From Desulfobacteraceae bacterium (GTDB lineage: Bacteria; Desulfobacterota; Desulfobacteria; Desulfobacterales; JAUWMJ01), in NCBI GenBank assembly GCA_030612225.1, contig JAUWOH010000228.1, positions 1 through 5,621 on the forward strand: a stretch of DNA of 5,621 nt. Reading direction: 5' to 3'. The position numbers and the translations under genes were made by a program. The notes below the pieces were generated by a model that ran no database searches, was not told the origin of the DNA, and saw only the letters and a list, made by a program, of their open reading frames with translations. Shown here one piece after another: positions 1 to 5,320 of this stretch (its first letter is position 1; each line of letters opens with the position of its first letter).

Positions 1-51
1 AGTGTCTAAAGTTAAGGAATTCTGTCTATTTTATTTTTATAAAAAAGATGG

Positions 52-119
52 CTTGCCAGGGCGTATTGTCGGGGCGTAGCAGGAAAGCGTAGACTGAAGC
101 CAAAGGCAAAGACTGGAGC
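52..119 (+). repeat. dispersed intergenic repeat, copy 1
   Basis: This stretch aligns with 3388-3453. The core at 73-100 matches 3408-3435 at 26 of 28 bases; its first 19 bases read GGCGTAGCWGGAAAGCGTA. Similarity continues on both sides with small gaps: CTTGCC and TTGTC to the left, GAAGC, AA, GGC, AAG and CTGG to the right. It is non-coding, with no transposase nearby and no clear terminal inverted repeats or target duplication. Confidence 0.75.
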
Positions 120-133
120 AGAGCGACAGCAAA

Positions 134-174
134 ACTTTAGGCACTTTAGCTCACTTTAGGCACTTTAGTCACTT
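134..174. repeat. tandem ACTTTAG repeat downstream of hflX, with an inverted copy at 1-12
   Basis: ACTTTAG occurs four times in 41 bp, at 134-140, 143-149, 153-159 and 162-168, separated by GC, CTC and GC, and followed by TCACTT. The period is 9-10 bp. Positions 1-12 (AGTGTCTAAAGT) are an inverted copy matching 162-173 at 11 of 12 bases, so this motif brackets the dispersed repeat at 52-119. No function is known to me. Confidence 0.75.
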
Positions 175-201
175 AAAAAAACTGGTGTATTCTACATACC
201 A
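175..201 (-). terminator. possible weak terminator after hflX
   Basis: On the minus strand a TGGT...ACCA hairpin (201-198 with 186-183, extended past one mismatch by two further pairs) lies 12 bp after the hflX stop and is followed directly by G and seven T residues. The T-run and position fit an intrinsic terminator; the stem is short and imperfect. Confidence 0.35.
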
Positions 202-213
202 TTGAAGAGTAAA

Positions 214-1866
214 TCAAGGTCGAGCCTTTTGGACTCGGATATTCAATTGCTCTACCCTTTTTTCCATTTCTTCAATAAGAGGCATTAATGTCTTTTTGGA
301 CTTGGCTGAAATAGCTGTTCCTCCAATAACTTTTATCAGGTTTTCGACAGTTTCCCTACCAAGAAGGTCTTTTTTGTTGAGAACACGGATAGAAGGTATT
401 TCGTTTAGACTTAGATCACAAAGGATTTTCTCTACAGATTCGATCTGCTCTTTAAACCTGGGATTGCTGATATCAATTATATGGAGCAGAAGATCAGCAC
501 CTTCGAGTTCTTCGAAGGTTGCGCGAAAGGCTACCATAAGATCTTTAGGGAGGTCTTTTATAAAACCTACAGTATCGGTTATGATGACTTCAATATCTTT
601 CGGAAATCTGAGGCGTCTGCTCGACGGATCGAGTGTGGCAAACAGTCGCTTTTCAGCCATTACGCTGCTTTTAGTAAGAATATTTAAAAGTGTGGATTTT
701 CCTGCATTTGTATAACCTATGATTGAAATAACAGTGAGCTCTTTTTTCTTTCGCTTTGCTGCTTGCTGTTTGCGCTGCTTTATTACAAGACAAAGAGCTT
801 TTTCAAGTCGCACAATTCGGTCGCGAACAAGGCGCCGGTTTAATTCAAGCTTGGTTTCCCCTGGCCCGCGCCCTCCGATACCGCCGGTTAATCTCGACAT
901 GGCGGTGTTTTTTGCAATAAGACGGGGAAGTAGATATTTTAATTGCGCCAGCTCAACCTGGAGCTTACCTTCCCTTGTTTGTGCACGTTGGGCAAAAATA
1001 TCGAGAATCAACTGGGTTCTGTCAATCACCTTTATATCCGTCCGATCTGTGATTGAACGTATCTGTGAAGGGTTTAATTCCTGGTCGAAAACGATAAGAG
1101 TTGCTCCTTTTGTGAGTGCAAGGAGTGTAAGTTCTTCAAGTTTCCCCCTGCCCATAAGGAATTTAGAATCAACTTTTTTTCGTTGCTGCAGGATGGTTTC
1201 CGCTACATCAATGCCGCCCGATACAGCTAGATCTGTAAGCTCAGCCATAGAGTCTTTTGCCGCTGCCTGGGAGTCTGTTGTCACACTGACAAGAAGAGCC
1301 CTTTCCTTTCCCGGGTCTGATTTATGTAAAGAAATGATATGGGATAGTTCAGTTTCAAGGGCCTTGATTAAATCAAGGCATCCGATGTCAAGTTGACCGG
1401 GGTTTAAAGGATCCAGTATCTCATAAGGCATATCGGATGCTGATTTTGGCATGATATGACTTATATAAACCAGGCGAGGTCTGCCATCTTCACCAACGGA
1501 AATTGCCCCCATGATATCAAGCCTTAAAAGGGCAAGGTCGGTAAGATCGTCCTTTGTAAGGGGTTCATTGCCAAGATGCGTATGTATGCAGCGCAGTCCT
1601 TTAAGACGACCTGGTGCGGCTCGATATTCAGTGATTTCAGGAATAATAATTCCTTTATAATCACCGATAATTACGCAGGCTATTTTTCCCATGCGATTAA
1701 TAAGAAGGCCGATCTGACGGCGTATTTCATGGGAAAGCTTGCTGATATCACGCGCAAGTTCAAAGGTTATGACAAATTCAGGCGGGATACGTCGGCGGTA
1801 AAATTTTTCAAGCCTGCGGATATGGTTTGCCTTTAACCCGCTGGTATTTCCAAAAAGCTTTTTCAT
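214..1866 (-). CDS. hflX: GTPase HflX, long form (550 aa)
   Basis: HflX is a translation-factor-class (Obg-HflX) GTPase that binds the 50S subunit and, in well-studied bacteria, splits stalled or stress-arrested 70S ribosomes. The HflX-specific N domain spans about residues 186-360 and includes GGIDVAETILQQR (217-229) and the glycine-rich loop GGRGPGETKLE (331-341). The G domain follows: G1 GYTNAGKS (384-391), switch I FATLDPSS (409-416; usually DPTT), G3 DTVGFIKDLP (431-440), G4 NKKD (497-500) and G5 SAK (520-522). All nucleotide-binding motifs look intact. Residues 1-185 are an extra N-terminal region absent from the roughly 420-residue E. coli type but seen in deltaproteobacterial and clostridial forms. 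A basic stretch at 363-376 links the N and G domains. The ATG start lies 11 bp after dnaB. No clear Shine-Dalgarno sequence is visible, so translation may be coupled to dnaB. The stop is TGA. Family assignment is very secure; the exact cellular role is inferred from the family. Confidence 0.97.
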   Translation of the reverse strand: MKKLFGNTSGLKANHIRRLEKFYRRRIPPEFVITFELARDISKLSHEIRRQIGLLINRMGKIACVIIGDYKGIIIPEITEYRAAPGRLKGLRCIHTHLGNEPLTKDDLTDLALLRLDIMGAISVGEDGRPRLVYISHIMPKSASDMPYEILDPLNPGQLDIGCLDLIKALETELSHIISLHKSDPGKERALLVSVTTDSQAAAKDSMAELTDLAVSGGIDVAETILQQRKKVDSKFLMGRGKLEELTLLALTKGATLIVFDQELNPSQIRSITDRTDIKVIDRTQLILDIFAQRAQTREGKLQVELAQLKYLLPRLIAKNTAMSRLTGGIGGRGPGETKLELNRRLVRDRIVRLEKALCLVIKQRKQQAAKRKKKELTVISIIGYTNAGKSTLLNILTKSSVMAEKRLFATLDPSSRRLRFPKDIEVIITDTVGFIKDLPKDLMVAFRATFEELEGADLLLHIIDISNPRFKEQIESVEKILCDLSLNEIPSIRVLNKKDLLGRETVENLIKVIGGTAISAKSKKTLMPLIEEMEKRVEQLNIRVQKARP

Positions 1867-1877
1867 CCGGTATAGAG

Positions 1878-3257
1878 TTAACTGTCTTCGGTAATATTTT
1901 TTCCCGCCGGATTTTCAAAGCGGGTATATGTATCCAGAAATATCAAAGGCACAGTTCCAACAGGTCCGTTTCTTTGCTTTGCAATTATTAGTTCCGCTTT
2001 ACCTTTGTTAGGATTATTTTCATCTTTAGTATATACTTCATCCCTGTAGATAAATGTAACCACATCGGCGGCCTGCTCCAGGGCACCTGATTCCCTGAGG
2101 GCTGAGAGCTGAGGGCGTTTATCACTTCGTTGTTCCAGCATCCTGTTCAACTGGGAAAGAGCTACAACCGGGAGATCAAGTTCTTTGGCAAGGGCCTTTA
2201 GGGAGCGTGATATATCTGAAATTTCAAGATCTCTACGTTCCGTTGAACCTTTAGTTTTCATTAACTGGAGATAATCGATAATAACAAGACCTATCTTTTT
2301 ATCCATTTTAAGTCTGCGCGCTTTGGCTCTTATTTCCATTGCAGAAATATCAGGTGAGTCATCAATATATATAGGGGCATTAGATAAACTCCCGGCAGCT
2401 TCAGTTATACTTATCCAGTCTTCCTGGCTGATAAAACCACTTCTTAAACGGGATGAATTGAGCCTTGCCTCACTGCTCAGCATTCGCATAGACAATTGTT
2501 CTTTTGACATTTCCAGTGAGAACAGGGCAACCGGGATGTTATCGTTAATAGCAGCATTTCTAGCTATATTAAGAGCAAGAGCTGTTTTTCCCATGCTTGG
2601 GCGAGCGGCTATAATAATGAGATCAGAATTTTGGAACCCGGATGTCATTTGGTCAAGAAGGGTAAAACCGGTAGGAACACCTGTTACCAGGGCCTTATTC
2701 CCCTGGCGTTCTTCAAGTGTATCAATATTGACTTCAATTAATTTGCTGATGGGATAGAAAGCCTTATAAGTTTTGTTTTGAGAAATCTCAAAAATTGAGC
2801 TTTCAGCAAAATCAATAACTTCATCAACATTTCCCCGGTCTTCAAAACAGCGCCTGGCAATTATATTCGCTTTATCGATAAGACGTCTTAAAGATGCTTT
2901 GTCATGTACAATCCTTGCGTAGTGCTGTGCATTTACGGCAAGTGGTACAGCATCAACAAGATGTGCAAGATATGTCGCTCCTCCTACTTTTTCAAGTTGG
3001 TCCTTTTCTTTGAGGATGTTGGAAAGGGTTACAAGATCAACAGGCTCAGTTTTTGCAAACAGATCGGCTATGGCTGAAAAGATTATTTTATGGGCTGTCT
3101 TGTAAAAATCCTCAGAGGTGAGAATATCAAAAACATCAAGCAACGTATTGTTATCGATAAGAATTGCGCTGAGAATGGATTCCTCCGCCTCAATACTATG
3201 GGGTGGCAGGTTATAAAGAGAGGGATCTTTTTGATTTTGTGGCTGTTTTTGGGGCAT
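1878..3257 (-). CDS. dnaB: replicative DNA helicase DnaB (459 aa)
   Basis: DnaB is the hexameric 5'-to-3' helicase that unwinds DNA at the replication fork, is loaded at the origin and recruits primase. The N-terminal domain begins with the family signature PPHSIEAEESIL (18-29) and runs to about residue 155. A linker leads to the RecA-like motor. Its Walker A is RPSMGKT (219-225, Lys224), the catalytic glutamate is in LFSLEM (Glu249), and Walker B is LVIIDYLQL (324-332, Asp328). The sensor-like SQLNR is at 368-372, LRESGALEQAAD at 387-398, and KQRNGPVG (427-434) carries the likely arginine finger Arg429. Length is normal and no intein is present, although dnaB is a common intein site. The ATG start gives the usual 17-residue leader before PPHSIEAE. 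No strong Shine-Dalgarno sequence is seen. A 16-bp palindrome sits 30 bp upstream. The stop is TAA, and hflX follows after 11 bp. Confidence 0.98.
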   Translation of the reverse strand: MPQKQPQNQKDPSLYNLPPHSIEAEESILSAILIDNNTLLDVFDILTSEDFYKTAHKIIFSAIADLFAKTEPVDLVTLSNILKEKDQLEKVGGATYLAHLVDAVPLAVNAQHYARIVHDKASLRRLIDKANIIARRCFEDRGNVDEVIDFAESSIFEISQNKTYKAFYPISKLIEVNIDTLEERQGNKALVTGVPTGFTLLDQMTSGFQNSDLIIIAARPSMGKTALALNIARNAAINDNIPVALFSLEMSKEQLSMRMLSSEARLNSSRLRSGFISQEDWISITEAAGSLSNAPIYIDDSPDISAMEIRAKARRLKMDKKIGLVIIDYLQLMKTKGSTERRDLEISDISRSLKALAKELDLPVVALSQLNRMLEQRSDKRPQLSALRESGALEQAADVVTFIYRDEVYTKDENNPNKGKAELIIAKQRNGPVGTVPLIFLDTYTRFENPAGKNITEDS

Positions 3258-3287
3258 AAGAAGGGCTTTGAGTCTTTAAAAATGATA

Positions 3288-3303
3288 AGCGTTCCAGAAC
3301 GCT
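3288..3303. promoter_or_regulatory. operator-like palindrome upstream of dnaB
   Basis: AGCGTTC-CA-GAACGCT is a perfect 7+7 bp inverted repeat with a 2-bp centre, ending 30 bp before the dnaB ATG. The short centre suits a dimeric DNA-binding protein. It could also fold as a 6-bp RNA stem with a 4-nt loop; the minus-strand sequence after it, TTATCATTTTT, would then make it a weak terminator or attenuator. No -35/-10 pair could be placed with confidence, and I cannot name the regulator. Confidence 0.4.
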
Positions 3304-3344
3304 GAAATTAGAAATTAAAAATTTGGCCTTCATGCTTTGTAACC

Positions 3345-3375
3345 GTTCACAGTTGTCGGTTCATAGTTCACGGTT
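3345..3375. repeat. 7-bp tandem repeat, GTTCAYR type
   Basis: Four consecutive heptamers, GTTCACA, GTTGTCG, GTTCATA and GTTCACG, are followed by GTT. The 5' GTT is fixed and the rest is variable, so the 7-bp period is clear although copies are not identical. The repeat lies next to copy 2 of the dispersed element in the 343-bp spacer between rplI and dnaB. Confidence 0.7.
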
Positions 3376-3387
3376 TTGTGCCTGGGT

Positions 3388-3453
3388 CTTGCCCTGTGTC
3401 TTGTCAAGGCGTAGCTGGAAAGCGTAAACTGAAGCTAAGGCGAAGCCTGGGCC
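3388..3453 (+). repeat. dispersed intergenic repeat, copy 2, with a partial third copy to 3486
   Basis: This is the second copy of the element at 52-119, in the same orientation, in the dnaB-rplI spacer. A fragment of the same right-hand end, starting GAAGCCAAAGGC, recurs at 3463-3486. A 17-bp direct repeat (GCCTGGGYCTTGCCCTG, one mismatch) at 3380-3396 and 3445-3461 lies across and beside it, so the block has grown by internal duplication. It is likely a REP- or MITE-like family, but a genome-wide count is not available here. Confidence 0.75.
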
Positions 3454-3488
3454 TTGCCCTGCGAAGCCAAAGGCGAAGCATGGGGCAT

Positions 3489-3523
3489 CTCTTCCGAATT
3501 TCTACTTTCTAATTTCAAGTTTC
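3489..3523. repeat. 7-bp tandem repeat, NNNTTYC type, with an inverted partner at 3304-3324
   Basis: Heptamers CTCTTCC, GAATTTC, TACTTTC, TAATTTC and AAGTTTC run head to tail from 3489 to 3523. The opposite side of the spacer, 3304-3324, holds GAAATTA, GAAATTA and AAAATTT, the same motif inverted. The two sides share a perfect 12-bp inverted repeat (3303-3314 with 3506-3517). Confidence 0.65.
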
Positions 3524-3563
3524 AACCCGCAAACGGTTACTAAATATTTTTATCAATACTTAA

Positions 3564-3586
3564 GACCATGTTTTCTGGACATGGTC
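3564..3586 (-). terminator. probable terminator after rplI
   Basis: A perfect 8-bp stem, GACCATGT pairing with ACATGGTC, closes a 7-nt loop and begins 14 bp after the rplI stop. On the minus strand it is followed by TTAAGTATTGATAAAAATA, which is AT-rich but not a clean U-run, so intrinsic termination may be weak. Its position at the end of the ribosomal-protein genes is the main support. Confidence 0.5.
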
Positions 3587-3600
3587 AGAGATAATTGACT

Positions 3601-4044
3601 TTATTCAGGTACGATTTCAACGGTAATTTCCGGTTCAACTTCCTTGTAAACACGTATAGGGACTTTGAATGTGCCAATGGTTTTAATGGGTTCTTTGAGC
3701 AGAACCATTCTTTTTTCAACGGAAATATCCTGTTTTTGGAGGGTATCTATAATATCACGCACTTTAATAGAGCCGTAGAGTCGTTCCTCTTCACTGACTT
3801 TTGCCGCTATTGTACAAGATACACCTTCAAGTTTTTCAGCCATCTCTTCGGCAATTTTCCGTTCTTTGGCAATTTGCAGGTCGAATTTGACCTCATCCTG
3901 CTCAAGCATTCTGCGATTTTGAGGTGTAGCCTGCACAGCCTTGTTTTGGGGGAAGAGATAGTTACGTGCATATCCTTTAGCTACTGTAACCTCACTACCG
4001 ATAATACCGAGGGAGTTGATTGTTTCTTTCAAGATTATCTTCAT
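3601..4044 (-). CDS. rplI: 50S ribosomal protein L9 (147 aa)
   Basis: L9 binds 23S rRNA near the L1 stalk and extends from the 50S surface; loss of L9 affects frame maintenance in translation. The N-terminal rRNA-binding domain (1-52) starts MKIILKETINSLGIIGSEV and contains the signature GYARNYLFPQNKA (24-36). A charged connecting helix (about 41-75) follows, then the C-terminal domain with LYGSIKVRDIIDTL (89-102). The length of 147 residues is typical. The ATG is preceded by GGAGG at 4050-4054 with 5-nt spacing, which supports this start. The gene lies 21 bp after the DUF2232 stop. It is followed 14 bp later by a hairpin, so it is probably the last gene of the rpsF-rpsR-DUF2232-rplI operon. 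Confidence 0.98.
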   Translation of the reverse strand: MKIILKETINSLGIIGSEVTVAKGYARNYLFPQNKAVQATPQNRRMLEQDEVKFDLQIAKERKIAEEMAEKLEGVSCTIAAKVSEEERLYGSIKVRDIIDTLQKQDISVEKRMVLLKEPIKTIGTFKVPIRVYKEVEPEITVEIVPE

Positions 4045-4049
4045 TAAAA

Positions 4050-4054
4050 CCTCC
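4050..4054 (-). promoter_or_regulatory. ribosome binding site of rplI
   Basis: On the minus strand GGAGG lies 5 nt before the ATG of rplI, in the 21-bp spacer after the DUF2232 gene. It is a near-consensus Shine-Dalgarno sequence and fixes the L9 start. Confidence 0.85.
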
Positions 4055-4065
4055 GCGAATTTATA

Positions 4066-5019
4066 TTAGCTTTTCTTTTTTTCCAGTTTCCTGAAATTAA
4101 ACCATATATCAAAAAAACCAAGAATAACAACAATAAGAAGAATCAGCTGCTGAATGATAATAAGACTGTATAGGAAAAACCTGAGAAGCCGTGGAAATTG
4201 TTTTTTTTCAAAATAAAAGGAAACAATTGCCATACCTTGAAAAAAGTATATAGTCATCAGGATTAAAATTCCATTTATTCCCATCAGTCGAACAGCTTTA
4301 TCCGGTATCAGGAGCAAAATACCGCAAGCTATAGCGATCCATACAAGATATTCAGGTGCTTTCCATAAGTTAAGCAGCCCAAAGTCAGGGTAAAAAAGAT
4401 TTTTTGTTTTAAGCAGCGGTTTTGCAAGCATCAGACTGGTCCAGATAATAAAAAGAGTTGAAGCTATTGCAAGAGCCGGAATAATTCGAATAAGAACATA
4501 CTGAAAACTTTCCATGGAACTGGAAATCATGTGAATGTTCTCTTCCGGCATACCAATGTTTTTGTAAAACTCAAGTGTAAGTTCCAGATTCTTGACAATA
4601 TAGGCTGATACAAGAGGCCCGAGCTGTATGCCGGTTATATTGCTATAAAAAAGAACAACTAAGATCGAGGAAGAAAGCACGACAGTGCATGCATAAATAA
4701 ACGTTTTTTCGATCGAAAGTTTTAAATCAATAAGTTCACTTAAAACAAAACCAATAAGCAGCAGTTCGATAAAGAAGAAAACATTGAAAGAGAATCTACC
4801 GAGTATGATAATTAAAGCAATAATTGTAAAACCCGGGACAGCTATTCCTATTTTTCTTCCAAATTTTGAGCGATAGAAAAGTGTGGGCAAGGGGACCAAG
4901 AAAGTGCAAAAATAACCCAAAATGGGTGATTTAATCAATACTGCAAATAAAATACTTGTGATTGCAATACCAGTTGCAATGTCCTTTAATACTTCTTTCC
5001 GGACGGCTTGAGACAGCAC
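4066..5019 (-). CDS. DUF2232 (YybS-like) integral membrane protein, 317 aa, function unknown
   Basis: The protein is strongly hydrophobic with about eight predicted membrane segments, judged by eye at 13-29, 33-49, 57-74, 78-97, 106-126, 175-199, 223-240 and 248-268, with a possible further span at 280-305. It ends in a short basic tail (RKLEKKKS). The loop at 127-172 is the longest polar stretch. The motif LNLWKAPEYLVW (216-227) near the fifth or sixth helix resembles the conserved region of DUF2232 proteins, which often sit between rpsR and rplI in deltaproteobacteria and near rplI in Firmicutes (yybS). The start is GTG at 5019, supported by AAGGGAG 6 nt upstream. The gene is 21 bp after rpsR and 21 bp before rplI. 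A transport or scaffold role is possible, but nothing in the sequence names a substrate. Family call is by pattern and context. Confidence 0.85.
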   Translation of the reverse strand: MLSQAVRKEVLKDIATGIAITSILFAVLIKSPILGYFCTFLVPLPTLFYRSKFGRKIGIAVPGFTIIALIIILGRFSFNVFFFIELLLIGFVLSELIDLKLSIEKTFIYACTVVLSSSILVVLFYSNITGIQLGPLVSAYIVKNLELTLEFYKNIGMPEENIHMISSSMESFQYVLIRIIPALAIASTLFIIWTSLMLAKPLLKTKNLFYPDFGLLNLWKAPEYLVWIAIACGILLLIPDKAVRLMGINGILILMTIYFFQGMAIVSFYFEKKQFPRLLRFFLYSLIIIQQLILLIVVILGFFDIWFNFRKLEKKKS

Positions 5020-5025
5020 TCTTTT

Positions 5026-5032
5026 CTCCCTT
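5026..5032 (-). promoter_or_regulatory. ribosome binding site that selects the GTG start of the DUF2232 gene
   Basis: AAGGGAG on the minus strand is 6 nt before the GTG at 5019-5017. No in-frame ATG lies close by, so this site decides the non-ATG start. Confidence 0.75.
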
Positions 5033-5040
5033 GATTAATT

Positions 5041-5319
5041 TCATCTATAATCCATCGTTCCAACATAGGGCAAAAGTGCAATGGTTCGAGCCCTCTTGAT
5101 CGCATGGGTTAAGGCACGCTGGTGTTTAGCACAGGTTCCGGATATTCGGCTCGGGATGATCTTGCCACGTTCGGTTATAAAGTATTTAAGAGATTTTGGG
5201 TCCTTGTAATCTATCACGAGGCTACTGTCTGCACAGAATCGACAAACTTTACGACGATGAAACACCCTTTTTTTTCTTCCGGTATCATTTCGTTTTCGGC
5301 GGTGGAAAGCTGCAGCCAT
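5041..5319 (-). CDS. rpsR: 30S ribosomal protein S18 (92 aa)
   Basis: S18 binds with S6 to the central domain of 16S rRNA on the 30S platform. The C-terminal three quarters match the family closely: KVCRFCAD (24-31), IDYKD (36-40), FITERGKIIPSRISGTCAKHQR (47-68) and AIKRARTIALLPY (73-85). The N terminus is basic (HRRKRND, GRKKRVFHRRK), as expected for rRNA contact. Cys26 and Cys29 form a CxxC pair, and Cys63 and His66 form a CxxH pair. This spacing fits the zinc-ribbon-like (C+) version of S18, a reading drawn from residues alone. The length is slightly long, mostly at the N terminus. The gene starts one base after the rpsF stop, with AGAGGGG 7 nt before the ATG inside the last rpsF codons, so the two are probably translationally coupled. 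The stop is TGA. Confidence 0.98.
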   Translation of the reverse strand: MAAAFHRRKRNDTGRKKRVFHRRKVCRFCADSSLVIDYKDPKSLKYFITERGKIIPSRISGTCAKHQRALTHAIKRARTIALLPYVGTMDYR

Positions 5320-5320
5320 T

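Larger units (their letters stand above)
3258..3600. other. 343-bp gene-free spacer between rplI and dnaB
   Basis: No convincing gene lies here on either strand. Going left to right it holds the dnaB leader and palindrome, GAAATTA heptamers, GTTCAYR heptamers, the dispersed repeat block (3380-3486), NNNTTYC heptamers, a 9-bp inverted-repeat arm (3532-3540, partner 3339-3347) and the rplI terminator hairpin. It separates the ribosomal-protein operon from dnaB-hflX. Confidence 0.8.

Noticed and set aside
719..1396. 225-codon open frame on the plus strand inside hflX
   Set aside because: It is antisense to the conserved HflX N domain and start of the G domain, has a Ser/Arg/Phe-rich translation with no family signature, and lacks a ribosome binding site.
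2323..2757. 144-codon plus-strand open frame opposite dnaB
   Set aside because: It lies antisense to the DnaB ATPase core and resembles no protein family.
3402..3407. TTGACA on the minus strand as a -35 box for dnaB
   Set aside because: No acceptable -10 hexamer lies 16-18 bp downstream, and it falls inside the dispersed repeat.
3345..3523. CRISPR array
   Set aside because: Repeat units are only 7 bp with no spacers of regular length, and no cas gene is present.
3595..4047. 150-codon plus-strand open frame opposite rplI
   Set aside because: It mirrors rplI almost exactly and gives a Phe/Asn-rich, low-sense protein; L9 on the minus strand is unmistakable.
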